From: Roseimicrobium gellanilyticum
Lineage (GTDB): Bacteria > Verrucomicrobiota > Verrucomicrobiia > Verrucomicrobiales > Verrucomicrobiaceae
NCBI RefSeq assembly: GCF_003315205.1
Contig: NZ_QNRR01000018.1
Coordinates: 51,140-115,139 of the forward strand
Direction: 5' to 3'
DNA: 64,000 nucleotides
A program made the translations under genes and the position numbers. Below, one piece after another: positions 51,504 through 62,172 of the stretch. The stretch's first letter is position 1; each line of letters starts with the position of its first letter. The notes under the pieces were generated by a model. The model ran no database searches, was not told where the DNA came from, and saw only the letters and a list, made by a program, of their open reading frames with translations.

Positions 51504-52457
51504 ATGACTATCGCGAAATCGCCCTCCCCTTCCGGCGAAGCCCTGCCTTCGCTCACCTTCACCCGCACCTTCGATGCGCCGCGCGCCCTGGTTTGGAAGG
51601 TCTGGACCGACCCCGTGCACATGGCCGCCTGGTGGGGACCCCATGACTTCACCAATCCGGTCTGCGAGATGGACGTCCGCCTGGGCGGCACGCTGAAAAT
51701 CGACATGCGTGCCCCGGACGGCACCGTGTATCCCATGACCGGTGTGTTCAAGGAGATCACCGAGCCCGAGCGTCTGTCCTTCACCTGCACGCCGCTGGAT
51801 GACAAGGGTGAAGTCATCTTCGAAGAACTCACGACAGTGACCTTCACGGAGAAAGGCGGCAAGACGCTGCTGAACATCGAGGCCCGCATCCTTTGGAAGA
51901 AGCCCGAAGCAGATGCCTATCTCCAAGGCATGGAGGAAGGTTGGAGTCAGAGCCTGGTGCGCCTGGGGTCGCAGGTCGCCCGCGCGAAGGTCTCCGTGCC
52001 AGCCGAGGCGAACCGCGAACTCATCAACTCACGTTTCTTCAAGGCCCCACGGGAGCTTGTGTTCGAAGCGTGGACGAAGCCGGAGCATGTGGCCCACTGG
52101 TATGGCCCGAACGGTTTCACCCTCACCATCCACGAGATGGACGTGCGCCCCGGCGGCATGTGGCGATACATCATGCATGGACCCGACGGCACGGACTACG
52201 ACAATCGTGTGGTATATGAGGAAATATCACACCCGGAGCGGCTCGTGTACCTGCACGGACACGACAGGGACAACGACCCTGAGGCCTTCCACGTGACCGT
52301 GACCTTCGAGGAAGAAGACGGAGGCACCCGCCTCACCATGCGCCTGGTCATGGCGACCGCGGAGCAACGCGAGGCCAGTGTGAAGTTCGGCGCCGTCGAG
52401 GGTGGCAACCAGACGCTTTCCCGTCTCGCAGCCTACCTGCCGACGATGGCGAAGTGA
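51504..52457 (+). CDS. Two-domain SRPBCC (AHSA1-like) protein
   Basis: 317 residues with two AHSA1 domains in tandem. The first starts FTRTFDAPRALVWKVWTDPV and contains AAWWGPHDFTNPV. The second starts near residue 175 with NSRFFKAPRELVFEAWTKPE and contains AHWYGPNGFTLTIHEMDVRP. Both keep the WW/WYGP loop. Such duplication is less common than the single-domain form. The gene follows the first SRPBCC gene by 42 bases. Confidence 0.9.
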   Translation: MTIAKSPSPSGEALPSLTFTRTFDAPRALVWKVWTDPVHMAAWWGPHDFTNPVCEMDVRLGGTLKIDMRAPDGTVYPMTGVFKEITEPERLSFTCTPLDDKGEVIFEELTTVTFTEKGGKTLLNIEARILWKKPEADAYLQGMEEGWSQSLVRLGSQVARAKVSVPAEANRELINSRFFKAPRELVFEAWTKPEHVAHWYGPNGFTLTIHEMDVRPGGMWRYIMHGPDGTDYDNRVVYEEISHPERLVYLHGHDRDNDPEAFHVTVTFEEEDGGTRLTMRLVMATAEQREASVKFGAVEGGNQTLSRLAAYLPTMAK

Positions 52458-52616
52458 CATTTGCGTCAATATTCACGCTTCCCGGGAGGAGGAGGCGCGA
52501 AGGCAAGCAAAGAATTTTTGCTGCCAATGTCCTTTCAGGGGAGCACCATTCGTCATGGAGGTGAAGATCACACACCAACACTCCGCCTCCGCACGCAATT
52601 CTACCACCTCGTCCCC

Positions 52617-53258
52617 ATGATTAAGAAACTGCTCCTCATTCTGCTCGCCCTCCTCGGAATCCTCGTCCTGGTGATCGCCGGGCTGTTCGCCTTCGCCTCC
52701 ACGAAGCCTGATGATTTCCAGGTCAGCCGCTCCACGACCATCGCCGCTCCTGCGCCTGTGGTCTTTGAGCAGGTGAACAACCTCAAGAAATGGAACGACT
52801 GGTCCCCCTGGGCCAAGCGAGACCCGAACATCAAACTGACCTATACCGGCCCCGAAGCAGGCAAGGACGCCACCTATGCCTGGACTGGCAACCATGAGGT
52901 TGGCAAAGGCCAGATGACCATCACGAACAGCGTCCCCAATGAAAAGGTGGAGTTCCGGCTGGAGTTCCTGGAACCGTTCGCGGCCACAAACACCGCTGCC
53001 TTCAATTTTGCTGCCGAAGGCGACAAAACGAAGGTCACCTGGACCATGGCCGGAAAGAACAACCTGGTAGGCAAGGTGATGTGCACCATCATGGACATGG
53101 ACAAAATGATCGGCGGCGACTTCGAGGCCGGCCTCAGCTCCATGAAGGCCATTGCTGAAAAGGAAGCGGCATCCGCTCCTGCCTCCTCTGCACCTGTTGC
53201 TCCGACCACTCCTGCTCCCGAAGCTGCTCCAGCACCGGCACCCGCGCCCAATTCATAA
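52617..53258 (+). CDS. Membrane-anchored SRPBCC (polyketide cyclase-like) protein
   Basis: 213 residues from the ATG at 52617. One N-terminal membrane segment (KKLLLILLALLGILVLVIAG), then an SRPBCC domain: VSRSTTIAAPAPVVFEQVNN, LKKWNDWSPWAKRDPNIKLT and KVTWTMAGKNNLVGKVMCTI. The C-terminus is an Ala/Pro-rich tail. The domain would face the periplasm. Fourth gene of the ArsR operon. Confidence 0.85.
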   Translation: MIKKLLLILLALLGILVLVIAGLFAFASTKPDDFQVSRSTTIAAPAPVVFEQVNNLKKWNDWSPWAKRDPNIKLTYTGPEAGKDATYAWTGNHEVGKGQMTITNSVPNEKVEFRLEFLEPFAATNTAAFNFAAEGDKTKVTWTMAGKNNLVGKVMCTIMDMDKMIGGDFEAGLSSMKAIAEKEAASAPASSAPVAPTTPAPEAAPAPAPAPNS

Positions 53259-53315
53259 AAGCCACGCCTTTGCCCGCTCCCTGCAGGCAGAACAAATCCC
53301 CACCCCCACCCAGCC

Positions 53316-53840
53316 ATGAGCAGCAAGCGAGCCTCTCTCAGCACCGCACTGGCCATTCGTCCTGTCATCGTTTCACGCGTGATCCCTGCGCCACAAGAAA
53401 TGGTCTACGAGGCATGGACCCAGGCGGAGCAACTCATGCGCTGGTGGGGTGCCAATGGACTGACCACCCCCGAGTGCAAAATCGATCTGCGTCCCGGCGG
53501 CGTCTTTTATTATTGCATGCAATCACCTGATGGCACGGACTATCGGTGCAAGGGTATCTACCAGGAAGTCACCGAGTCTGAGCGGCTGGTATTCACCAAC
53601 AGCTTCGTCGATGCGAAAGGCGATCCTGCACGGCATCCCGACCTTCCAGACTGGCCACGCGAAACACTGATCCACGTGACCTTCACCCCGCACGAAGATG
53701 GCACCCGTATCACACTACAGCAGGCCGTGTCCAAGGCAGACGAGGCGGAGACGGAAGGCTTCGAGCGCGGTCGCGAAGGCGCGCAGGAGTTCTGGGCCAT
53801 GACCCTGGATTGCCTCGCGGACAACCTGGCGCACGCCTGA
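53316..53840 (+). CDS. SRPBCC (AHSA1-like) domain protein
   Basis: 174 residues. VIVSRVIPAPQEMVYEAWTQ and LMRWWGANGLTTPECKIDLR match the AHSA1 start; then GVFYYCMQSPDG, CKGIYQEVTESERLVFTNSF and HVTFTPHEDGTRITLQQAVS. It ends with the typical GAQEFWAMTLDCLADNLA. Likely binds a hydrophobic ligand; the reaction is not known. Confidence 0.9.
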   Translation: MSSKRASLSTALAIRPVIVSRVIPAPQEMVYEAWTQAEQLMRWWGANGLTTPECKIDLRPGGVFYYCMQSPDGTDYRCKGIYQEVTESERLVFTNSFVDAKGDPARHPDLPDWPRETLIHVTFTPHEDGTRITLQQAVSKADEAETEGFERGREGAQEFWAMTLDCLADNLAHA

Positions 53841-53915
53841 TGCGCATGCCCGGACATATCCGCTTCATTCATCCCCACACCAAACATCCAACTCAATACC
53901 ACAACGACTCGCGAT

Positions 53916-54317
53916 ATGAACGCCCCTGCCACCACCTCGAAAGCCATGTACTGGACCGGATGGGTCCTGAGCATCCTTCCTCTGCCGCTTATGATTATGG
54001 GCGGCATCATGAAAGTAACCAAGAACCCACAAGTCGTGGAGGGGTTCCAGAAAGCCGGACACCCGGTGGACCTCGCCACCCCCATTGGCATCATCGAACT
54101 GGTGTGCGTGGCCATCTTTCTATTTCCTCGCACTGCGGTTCTGGGCGCCATCCTGCTGGCGGCATATCTGGGCGGCGCCGTATGCTCCCACGTCCTGAAT
54201 CAGGATCCGCTCATGAACTCCCTGATGCCTGCCATCTTTGGCGTGGTCCTTTGGTTGGGCCTCTGGCTGCGTGATGCCCGCTTGCGTGCGCTGCTTCCCT
54301 TCACCAGCAAGGTGTAA
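53916..54317 (+). CDS. DoxX-like family membrane protein
   Basis: 133 residues with four membrane segments: WTGWVLSILPLPLMIMGGIM, IIELVCVAIFLFPRTAVLGA, LLAAYLGGAVCSHVL and IFGVVLWLGLWL. It matches the small DoxX_2-type proteins often found beside ArsR and SRPBCC genes. Co-transcription with them is probable. Exact role unknown. Confidence 0.85.
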   Translation: MNAPATTSKAMYWTGWVLSILPLPLMIMGGIMKVTKNPQVVEGFQKAGHPVDLATPIGIIELVCVAIFLFPRTAVLGAILLAAYLGGAVCSHVLNQDPLMNSLMPAIFGVVLWLGLWLRDARLRALLPFTSKV

Positions 54318-54358
54318 AGCCTGCCATTCATATCGGGACCACTACACCCCATCCCACC

Positions 54359-54859
54359 ATGGCTGCGAAGTTCCAAAAGTTCACCACGCACCTCTGCTAT
54401 GACAATCAAGCGGAGGAAGCCGTGGCACTCTACACCTCCCTCTTCGAAAACTCGCGGATCAAGCACACGCTCCACTATGGAAAAGATCAGCACGGCCCGG
54501 AAGGAAGCGTGCTGGGCATCCTGTTCGAGCTCTGCGGCGTGGAATTCTGGGCCGTGAATGGCGGCCCGTATTTCAAGTTTGAGCAGGGCATGTCCATCTA
54601 CGTGAAATGCGAGACTCAGGAGGAAATCGACAAGCTCTGGGAAAAGCTCGCGGAAGGGGGCAAGCAGCAGATGTGCGGATGGCTCGTGGACAAGTTTGGC
54701 GTGTCCTGGCAGATCGCCCCGGCCGTCGCCGATGAGATGATGCAGGATCCAGATCCCGAGAAAGCCGCGCGGGTGCTTACCGCGATTCTGGAAATGGAGA
54801 AGTACGACATCGAAGCCCTGAAGCGTGTCTATGAAGGACGCTCCGCCATCCCTGCTTGA
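54359..54859 (+). CDS. PhnB-like VOC protein (3-demethylubiquinone-9 methyltransferase-like)
   Basis: 166 residues. The PhnB-type VOC fold is clear: QKFTTHLCYDNQAEEAVALY, TSLFENSRIKHTLHYGKDQH, GPEGSVLGILFELCGVEFWA, VNGGPYFKFEQGMSIYVKCE and GKQQMCGWLVDKFGVSWQIA. Despite an old name it is not a methyltransferase. It overlaps the following hydrolase gene by about 29 bases. Confidence 0.93.
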   Translation: MAAKFQKFTTHLCYDNQAEEAVALYTSLFENSRIKHTLHYGKDQHGPEGSVLGILFELCGVEFWAVNGGPYFKFEQGMSIYVKCETQEEIDKLWEKLAEGGKQQMCGWLVDKFGVSWQIAPAVADEMMQDPDPEKAARVLTAILEMEKYDIEALKRVYEGRSAIPA

Positions 54860-56075
54860 GCCTCGGGAAAAGAGAAGCTCCCCCACCTTCACCGAGGCTG
54901 GCTTGAATCGCCTGCGGGCCTCCATGCAAGCTCAGGTGGAAAGCGGCCGCCTGCCCGGCCTCGTCGCGGCAGTAAGCCGCCATGGCGAACTGCATGTGGA
55001 GGCCTTCGGCACACAGGATGTGGAAGGCACACGCCCCATGCAGCGGGATACCATCTTCCGCATCGCCTCCCTCACCAAGCCCATCGCCGCCACCGCTGCG
55101 ATGATGCTGGTGGAGGAGGGAGAACTGGAACTCGACGATGCCGTCGATCCCTGGCTGCCGGAACTGGCAAACCGTCGCGTGCTGAGCTGGCTGGACGGTC
55201 CCCTCGACGACACCGTTCCCGCCAAGCGCGCCATCACCCTGCGTGACCTGCTGACCCTGCGCATGGGGCTCGGCCATCTCATGGATGCCTGTCCCGAGTG
55301 CTCCATTCTCAAGGTTCTCAATGAGCAGCGGCTCCTCATGGGCTTCCCTGAGCCGCAACTCGTACCCGCTCCAGATGAATGGATGCGCCGCCTTGGTGAA
55401 GTGCCGCTGATGCGCCAGCCCGGCGAAGCATGGATGTACGATTTGGCATTCGACGTGCTGGGCGTGCTCATCGCCCGGGTCTCCGGTATGAGTTTCGAGG
55501 CCTTTCTGCGTAAACGCATCTTCGAGCCGCTGGGCATGAAGGACACCGCCTTCCATGTGCAACAGGAGAAACTCAATCGCCTGCCTCCTGCCTATGCGGG
55601 CGATGAGGAAAGTGGCGGCCTGCGCGTCTTCGATCCCGGAAACGGCGAAAGCCAATGGGCCACAGCACCAGCGTTCGAATCCGGTCGCGGAGGACTGGTC
55701 TCCACAGCGGACGACTACCATGCCTTCTGCCAGATGCTGCTGCATCGCGGTAATCACGCAGGCATGCAGCTTCTCACCCCGAAGTCCGTAGCCCTGATGA
55801 CCAGCGACCAACTCACACCACGGCAACGCGAAGGGAACGAGATGTTCTTCGGCGACCACAGTAGTTGGGGCCTCGGCATGGGTGTCGTCATCAAGAAGAC
55901 CTCGGAGTCCAAGAGCGTGGGCCGCTTCGGCTGGGCCGGCGGCCTTGGCACCACCGCCTGCACCGATCCCGCGAACGGCCTCATCGGCATTCTCTTTACC
56001 CAGCGGTTGATGGATTCACCCGAACCACCGGCAGTGTTCCGGGATTTTGAGGATGGCGTGTATGGGGCGCTTTGA
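54831..56075 (+). CDS. Serine hydrolase (class C beta-lactamase-like)
   Basis: 414 residues from the ATG at 54831 (a GTG lies at 54825). The SxxK motif is FRIASLTKPIAA with the Ser near residue 80. The second motif, usually YxN, reads MYDLAFDVLGVLIAR, so the Asn is missing. Near the C-terminus FGWAGGLGTTACTDPANGLI stands where the third (HxG-type) motif lies. Length and motifs fit esterase/beta-lactamase-like serine hydrolases acting on small esters or amides. No signal peptide. It overlaps the PhnB-like gene and closes the ArsR operon. Confidence 0.88.
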   Translation: MKDAPPSLLEPREKRSSPTFTEAGLNRLRASMQAQVESGRLPGLVAAVSRHGELHVEAFGTQDVEGTRPMQRDTIFRIASLTKPIAATAAMMLVEEGELELDDAVDPWLPELANRRVLSWLDGPLDDTVPAKRAITLRDLLTLRMGLGHLMDACPECSILKVLNEQRLLMGFPEPQLVPAPDEWMRRLGEVPLMRQPGEAWMYDLAFDVLGVLIARVSGMSFEAFLRKRIFEPLGMKDTAFHVQQEKLNRLPPAYAGDEESGGLRVFDPGNGESQWATAPAFESGRGGLVSTADDYHAFCQMLLHRGNHAGMQLLTPKSVALMTSDQLTPRQREGNEMFFGDHSSWGLGMGVVIKKTSESKSVGRFGWAGGLGTTACTDPANGLIGILFTQRLMDSPEPPAVFRDFEDGVYGAL

Positions 56076-56147
56076 GGAAACACCTTTGCCTACGCCGTAT
56101 TACTCTTGATGCACGAGGTCTCCGGCATCTCCTATTGGCGCGAGACG

Positions 56148-56660
56148 TTACGAAGGTGCAGACTCCAGAAGTTGCTCAATGAATTTGTAACGCACGTCCT
56201 CCGCTTTCTGTTTTCTAATCTGCAAGGTTCGGTCGTCGAGAAAAATACGAGAAGCAGGAATCCTGATTGGGCGCGGCTTCTCCCATTCAAAGACCGCTCC
56301 CTCGTGACTCGTAATGGCAATATCAAGGACCTGATCGAAGTCCGCATCCCACTGGTATTCGACCTGGGGAGGTCCTCCCCTCTGAACGAGATCCACGAAA
56401 CCATCGGAGTTTCGATCAAAATAGGTGGTGTCAGCCCGACGAGCTTCTTCAAAGACCCCGTCGCCATCCCGGTCATATCGGGTGGCAAGCGTACCTTGGG
56501 CAATCGTAGCGACAGCTTCCGATGGTTGAACTTTTGAGGCCGGCGCATTTGTTGCAAGAGCAGCGACAGGCGTCTTCGTCAAAGTTCGACGCGGAGCGCT
56601 ACAACTGACGACCATGGTGAAGAGAATCGAGGCAACTAATGCTGAGAAACAGGTTCGCAT
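56148..56660 (-). CDS. Lipoprotein with EF-hand-like calcium loops
   Basis: 170 residues from the ATG at 56660, chosen because a signal peptide with lipobox follows (ASILFTMVVSC, Cys near residue 20). Three acidic loops resemble EF-hand/dockerin-type calcium sites: DRDGDGVFEEA, DRNSDGFVDLV and DADFDQVLDIA. The tail is basic and helical. It may bind calcium at the cell surface. It is divergent from the giant gene at 56973. Confidence 0.65.
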   Translation of the reverse strand: MRTCFSALVASILFTMVVSCSAPRRTLTKTPVAALATNAPASKVQPSEAVATIAQGTLATRYDRDGDGVFEEARRADTTYFDRNSDGFVDLVQRGGPPQVEYQWDADFDQVLDIAITSHEGAVFEWEKPRPIRIPASRIFLDDRTLQIRKQKAEDVRYKFIEQLLESAPS

Positions 56661-56972
56661 GGCTGCCTCCACCAAGCCCGATGGCCCGTTGTTCGTCAAC
56701 GCTCTTCGAATCTCCCAAAAGGAGGAGATGAGGGACGCAGCTGGAGAAAATCCTACGTCCCGCGCTTGCCCTCCCGTGCACCATCTACCCCAGCGCCATG
56801 GACTATATGTGCAGGGTTGTTCGAAAGGTGAACCTGGGGTCGTTTAGGCTGACTCTACTTGCTGGAAAGACGTGCCCGCCACCTTCGTTTCCCCTCTTTA
56901 GGAACGGAGTGGTGCATGTCCGCCGGTTGTCCGTCCTCTTTGTTCTCTCCGTCCCCCGACAAAATTCTCGCC
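56661..56972. other. 312-base divergent intergenic region
   Basis: It lies between the calcium-loop lipoprotein gene and the PSD1-type giant. It contains short frames only and should hold both promoters. No clear boxes were identified. Confidence 0.35.
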
Positions 56973-59900
56973 ATGCGCTCACCCATGTCGATCCGCAACG
57001 CCCCTATTTCACGCACCGCCTTGATCCTGCTGGCCGGCTCGGCCATCGCAGGCAGCGCCACCCTTTCGGCCAAGCCCGGCGAAGAGGAGGCTATCGACCC
57101 GAACAAGCCGGTCAGCTACTACAAGCAGATCCGCCCCATCTTCCAAGGGCAGTGCAATGGCTGCCACCAGCCGGCCAAGGCCAAGGGCGACTACATCATG
57201 ACCGAGTTCCAGCGCCTGCTGAAGGGCGGCGAGAACACCCCGGCCATCGCTCCCGGCAAAGCGGAGGAAAGCTACCTGGTCAAGCTCATCACCCCTGATG
57301 GCAAGGGGAAGGCGGAGATGCCGCAAAAGGCTGACCCTCTGCATGAAACGCAGATCGCACTCATCAAGCGCTGGATCTCCGAAGGCGCCAAGGACGACAC
57401 GCCTGCCTCCGCCCGGCAGGAGTATGACATGGAGCATCCGCCCATCTACGCCCGCGCCCCACTCGTCACCTCCCTCGACTACTCTCCCGATGGCAAGCTC
57501 ATCGCTGTGGCCGGGTACCATGAAGTCCTGCTGCACAACGCGGACGGCAGTGGCATCGCGGGCCGCCTCGTGGGTCTCTCCGAGCGCGTGCAGAGCGCCC
57601 GATTCTCCCCGGATGGTACGAAGCTGGCCGTCGCCGGCGGCAGCCCCGGACGCATGGGTGAAATCCAGGTCTGGGACGTGGCGAAGAAGAAGCTCGACAT
57701 GAGCGTGAGCATCACCTTCGACACGCTGTATGGCGCAAACTGGAGCCCGGATGGCAAGTTCATCTCCTTCGGCGGCGCGGACAATTCCCTGCGCGTGATC
57801 GAGTCTGCCACTGGAAAGCAGGTGGCCTTCAACGGCTCCGCCAATGACTGGGTGCTCGACACCACTTGGGACAAGGACGGCAAGCACGTCATCGGCGCCA
57901 GCCGCGACATGTCTGCCAAGCTCACCGAGGTGGAGACCCAGCGCTTCGTGGACAACATCACGAGCATCACCCCCGGCGCGCTCAAGGGCGGCATGCACGC
58001 GGTGACCCGCCACCCGAGCAAGAATGAAATCCTGGTGGGCGGTGCCGACGGTGTGCCTCAGATCTACCGCATCTTCCGCGAGACGGTTCGCCGCATCGGT
58101 GACAACGCGAACCTCATTCGCAAGTTCCCCGCGATGGAAGGCCGCATCTTTGCCGGGGACTATTCGCCCGATGGCAAGGTCATCGCCACCGCCAGCGCCT
58201 ACCACGGCAAGGGCGGCGTGAACTTCTACAGCGCCGAGTTCGACTCGACCATCCCCGCAGACCTGAAGAAGATTCTCGAGCAGGTGGGCAGCGCGAAGAA
58301 CCCCGAAGTGGAGAAGTGGGTGACCAAGGACGTGAAGCTCATCCGTAGCATCCCCTTTGAAAAGGGTGGTGTGTATGCCCTGAGCTACAGCCCAGATGGC
58401 AAGACCGTGGCCGTAGCCGGTGACGAAGGCGTGGTGCGCCTCATCGATGCCGCCAGCGGCAACATCACCAAGGAATTCGTGAGCGTGCCCATCGCGGATG
58501 CCGCCACCCTGGCCAAGCGCGCGCCGGACACGCACGACGCCATCGCCCGCAGCAATGTGGAAAAGGCCCTCGCCAAGGAAGAACTCGCGCCGGGTGCGAA
58601 GATTGCCTCCATTGAAGTGACGCCCCGCCAGATCAAACTTGGCAAGCCCACCGAGTACTCGCAGATCCTTGTCTCCGCCAAGCTCGCGGACGGCACCTAT
58701 GCCGACGTGACCCGCATGGTGAAATTCACCCAGCAGGGCATCAAGACGGAGATCTCGCCTCGCGGTCTCGTGCGTCCCAAGGCGGATGGCAAGGGAGCGC
58801 TGATGATCGCCATCGGTTCCCATCAGGCGGAAGTGCCGGTGGAAATCACGGGCATGAACACCGCGTTCAACCCGGACTATGTGCGGGACGTGATGCCGGT
58901 GCTGGCCAAGGCAGGCTGCAACATGGGCACCTGCCACGGCTCGAAGGACGGCAAGAACGGCTTCCAGCTTTCCCTGCGCGGTTATGACCCGGTATATGAC
59001 GTCACTGCCTTCACCGAAGAACTCTGGGGCCGCCGCGCGAATGTCGCCGCACCCACCCACAGCCTCATGCTGCTGAAGGCCAGCGGCTCCGTACCGCATG
59101 AAGGTGGACAGGTCACCGTGCCCGGCGAGCTGTACTATGAAACCATCAAGGCATGGATTCAGAACGGCACCACCTTCAATGAAGCGTCTCCCCGCGTGAC
59201 CCGCATTGAAGTGTTCCCGAAGAACCCTGTGCTGGAAGTCATCGGCTCGAAGCAGCAGATGCGCGTGATGGCCACCTACGCGGATGGCATCACCAAGGAT
59301 GTGACCGCCGAAGCCTTCATCGAGTCCGGCAACATGGAAGTCGCCGAAGCAGACAAGCACGGTCTCGTGACCACGGTGCGCCGCGGTGAGGCTCCGATGC
59401 TGGCCCGCTTTGAAGGTGCCTATGCCGCCACCACGGTGACCGTGATGGGTGACCGCTCCGGCTTCGCCTGGGTGGAGCCGCCGAAGTTCAACAAGATCGA
59501 TGAATTCGTCTCCGTGAAGTGGAAGCGCATGAAGATCCAGCCCTCGGATCTGTGCTCGGATACGGAGTTCATCCGCCGCGTGCACCTCGATCTCACCGGC
59601 CTGCCTCCTTCAGCCGAAGATGTGCGCGCCTTCATCGCCGATCCCGCGGAACAGAAGGTGAAGCGCGATGCCCTGGTGGACAAGCTCATCGCCAGCCCGG
59701 CCTTCGTGGACCAGTGGAGCAACAAGTGGGCGGACATGCTGCAGGTGAACAGCAAGTTCCTCGGCGACGAAGGCGCAAAGCTCTTCCGCGAGTGGATCCG
59801 CGCGCAGATCGCGGACAACACTCCTTACGACAAGTTCGTCTACACCATCCTGACGGCGAAAGGTTCTACCAAGGACAATCCCGCGGCCAACTACTACAAG

Positions 59901-62126
59901 ATCCTGCGTACGCCCGAGGAGACGATGGAGAACACCACGCACCTCTTCCTGGCCACGCGCTTCAACTGCAACAAGTGCCACGACCACCCCTTCGAGCGCT
60001 GGAACCAGAACCAGTATTATGAGACCTCCGCCTTCTTCTCGCAGGTGGGCCTCGCCAATGACCCGCAGAGCGGAGGCAAGACCATCGGCGGCACGGCCGT
60101 GGAAGGCGCGAAGCCGCTGTATGAAATCGTGAGCGACACGGGCAAGGGTGAAGTGATCCACCAGCGCACGAACAAGGAGACACCTCCGCAGTTCCCCTAC
60201 ACTGCCAAGTTCGAAACCAAGGATGATGCGCCGCGCCGTGAAAAGCTGGCTGCCTGGATGACCAGCGCGGATAACCAGTACTTTGCCATGAGCTATGCAA
60301 ACCGCCTCTGGGGCTACCTCACCGGCACTGGTGTGATCGAGCCACTGGATGACATCCGCGCCGGCAACCCTCCGAGCAATCCGGAACTGCTCACCTATCT
60401 GACGCAGGAGTTCGTGAACAGCGGCTTCAATGCGCGCCACCTCATGCAACTCATCTGCAAGTCCCGCACCTACCAGCTCAGCGTGGCCGGCAACAAGTGG
60501 AACTACGATGACAAGATCAACTACAGCCACGCCAAAGCCCGCCGCCTGAGCGCGGAAGCATTGTATGACAGCATCTACGCGGTCACCGGTGCCGTGAGCA
60601 AGATCCCCGGCGTGCAGCCAGGCACACGTGCCGCACAGCTTGCGGACTCCCAGACGAAACTCACCGATGGCTTCCTGAACAACTTCGGCCGCCCCGCCCG
60701 TGAAAGCGCCTGCGAATGCGAGCGCAGCAACGACGTGCAACTGGGACCTGTGATGGCCCTCATCAGCGGACCCACTGTGGGAGATGCCATCAGCGATCCG
60801 GGCAACGCGATTGCGAAGATGACCAAGGAGATCACCGATGACCGCAAGCTCGTCTCGGAAATCTTCCTCCGTGTGCTCAACCGCCTGCCGAATGACAAGG
60901 AGATCGATGCCGCGCTGGAAAGCATGGCCGGCATGGACGCCGAGCACAAGACACTGACCGCCGAGTGGGCCGCGACAGAGGTGAAGAACGCCCCGGTCAT
61001 TGCCAAGGCGGAACAGGATCGAGCCACCAAGATCACTGGCTCCCAAAAGGAGCTGGATGATTACAAGGTGAAGGTCGCACCCGAAAACAAGAAGAAGGAA
61101 GACGCCCGCATCGCCGCCATCAAGAAGGCCGAGGCCGGAGTCGCCACCGCTGCGAAGACGCTTCCGGATCAGCAGATGCGCTGGGAACCCTACGTGGACG
61201 TGAGCACCGAGTGGACCCCGCTTGAGCTCGAAGTCGTGCGAGCGGATGGCGTGCAGAAGCTGGAGAAGCAGCCGGACGGCTCCCTGCTCGCCACCGGTTT
61301 CCCCGAAGGCCAGCAGAAAAACGGCAACTATCAGGTGCGCGCGAAGACCCAGCTCACTGGCATCACTGCCTTCAAGCTGGAACTGCTGCCGCATGACAGC
61401 CTTCCGAATAACGGCCCAGGCCTTGCGCCCGATGGCAACTTCGTGCTGAGCGAGTTCATTGTGCAGCAGACCGCCATCGACAAGAAGCGTCCGAAGCGCC
61501 GCGAAGGCGCGCTCACGTTGGTCAATCCGAAGGCGGACTTTGTGCAGAAGGATTTCTCACCCTCCCTGCTCCTGAAGACCGGCAATCGTGACAAGGGCTG
61601 GGCCGTTTCTCCGGACACGGGCTATCGCCATGAACTCACGCTGGAACTCAAGGAACCAGCAGGACTCGAAGGCGGCGCGATGTTCACCTTCAACCTGGTG
61701 CAGAACTTCCAGAACAGCGGCAAGTACCTCATCGGTCGCTTCCGCATCTCTGCCACCACCAGCAAGATGGTGCGCTTCGGCGCTTCCCAAGCAGTGATTG
61801 CGGCGCTGAATACTGCCGCTGACAAACGCACCAAGGAACAGAAGGACCTGCTGGCCGCGGAATTCGCCAATCAACAGCGTGGATTCCAGGACACGAAGAA
61901 GACCCTGGCTGTGGCAAAGAAGCCCCTGCCCATCGACCAGAACCTCGTAGCGCTGGAGCAGAAACTCGCGGACGCCCAGCTTCCCATCGCGCTCGACCAG
62001 AAGCTTGTGCAGCTCCGTCGTGACGCGGAACTCAGCAAGACCCAGATGGCCAACCGCCGCCTCACTGCGGCACAAGACCTGACGTGGGCGCTGATCAACT
62101 CACCTGCGTTCTTGTTCAACTACTAG
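56973..62126 (+). CDS. PSD1-type planctomycete cytochrome-like giant with WD40, Ig-like, DUF1549 and DUF1553 domains
   Basis: 1717 residues from the ATG at 56973. Signal peptide ([17 protein letters not shown]). Domain order: a cytochrome-like PSCyt1 domain with CNGCH near residue 60; WD40 repeats ([14 protein letters not shown] and [14 protein letters not shown] types) to about 510; an Ig-like bacterial domain near 540-620; a second CNMGTCH near 648; DUF1549 with [20 protein letters not shown] near 870; a third [12 protein letters not shown] near 998; DUF1553 with [20 protein letters not shown] near 1110. From about 1300 a coiled-coil and beta-rich insert follows. Usually paired with DUF1501, as here, 46 bases downstream. 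Proposed roles in surface polymer degradation remain unproven. Confidence 0.9.
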   Translation: MRSPMSIRNAPISRTALILLAGSAIAGSATLSAKPGEEEAIDPNKPVSYYKQIRPIFQGQCNGCHQPAKAKGDYIMTEFQRLLKGGENTPAIAPGKAEESYLVKLITPDGKGKAEMPQKADPLHETQIALIKRWISEGAKDDTPASARQEYDMEHPPIYARAPLVTSLDYSPDGKLIAVAGYHEVLLHNADGSGIAGRLVGLSERVQSARFSPDGTKLAVAGGSPGRMGEIQVWDVAKKKLDMSVSITFDTLYGANWSPDGKFISFGGADNSLRVIESATGKQVAFNGSANDWVLDTTWDKDGKHVIGASRDMSAKLTEVETQRFVDNITSITPGALKGGMHAVTRHPSKNEILVGGADGVPQIYRIFRETVRRIGDNANLIRKFPAMEGRIFAGDYSPDGKVIATASAYHGKGGVNFYSAEFDSTIPADLKKILEQVGSAKNPEVEKWVTKDVKLIRSIPFEKGGVYALSYSPDGKTVAVAGDEGVVRLIDAASGNITKEFVSVPIADAATLAKRAPDTHDAIARSNVEKALAKEELAPGAKIASIEVTPRQIKLGKPTEYSQILVSAKLADGTYADVTRMVKFTQQGIKTEISPRGLVRPKADGKGALMIAIGSHQAEVPVEITGMNTAFNPDYVRDVMPVLAKAGCNMGTCHGSKDGKNGFQLSLRGYDPVYDVTAFTEELWGRRANVAAPTHSLMLLKASGSVPHEGGQVTVPGELYYETIKAWIQNGTTFNEASPRVTRIEVFPKNPVLEVIGSKQQMRVMATYADGITKDVTAEAFIESGNMEVAEADKHGLVTTVRRGEAPMLARFEGAYAATTVTVMGDRSGFAWVEPPKFNKIDEFVSVKWKRMKIQPSDLCSDTEFIRRVHLDLTGLPPSAEDVRAFIADPAEQKVKRDALVDKLIASPAFVDQWSNKWADMLQVNSKFLGDEGAKLFREWIRAQIADNTPYDKFVYTILTAKGSTKDNPAANYYKILRTPEETMENTTHLFLATRFNCNKCHDHPFERWNQNQYYETSAFFSQVGLANDPQSGGKTIGGTAVEGAKPLYEIVSDTGKGEVIHQRTNKETPPQFPYTAKFETKDDAPRREKLAAWMTSADNQYFAMSYANRLWGYLTGTGVIEPLDDIRAGNPPSNPELLTYLTQEFVNSGFNARHLMQLICKSRTYQLSVAGNKWNYDDKINYSHAKARRLSAEALYDSIYAVTGAVSKIPGVQPGTRAAQLADSQTKLTDGFLNNFGRPARESACECERSNDVQLGPVMALISGPTVGDAISDPGNAIAKMTKEITDDRKLVSEIFLRVLNRLPNDKEIDAALESMAGMDAEHKTLTAEWAATEVKNAPVIAKAEQDRATKITGSQKELDDYKVKVAPENKKKEDARIAAIKKAEAGVATAAKTLPDQQMRWEPYVDVSTEWTPLELEVVRADGVQKLEKQPDGSLLATGFPEGQQKNGNYQVRAKTQLTGITAFKLELLPHDSLPNNGPGLAPDGNFVLSEFIVQQTAIDKKRPKRREGALTLVNPKADFVQKDFSPSLLLKTGNRDKGWAVSPDTGYRHELTLELKEPAGLEGGAMFTFNLVQNFQNSGKYLIGRFRISATTSKMVRFGASQAVIAALNTAADKRTKEQKDLLAAEFANQQRGFQDTKKTLAVAKKPLPIDQNLVALEQKLADAQLPIALDQKLVQLRRDAELSKTQMANRRLTAAQDLTWALINSPAFLFNY

Positions 62127-62172
62127 AGATCGATTAAACTCAACACGAAATAATCCAGGAGGACACAAGCTC

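Noticed and set aside
57009..59585. 858-codon open frame antisense to the PSD1 giant
   Set aside because: Composition is His/Arg/Gly-rich with no domain, mirrors the codon pattern of the plus-strand gene, and the plus frame carries clear motifs. It is a high-GC shadow.
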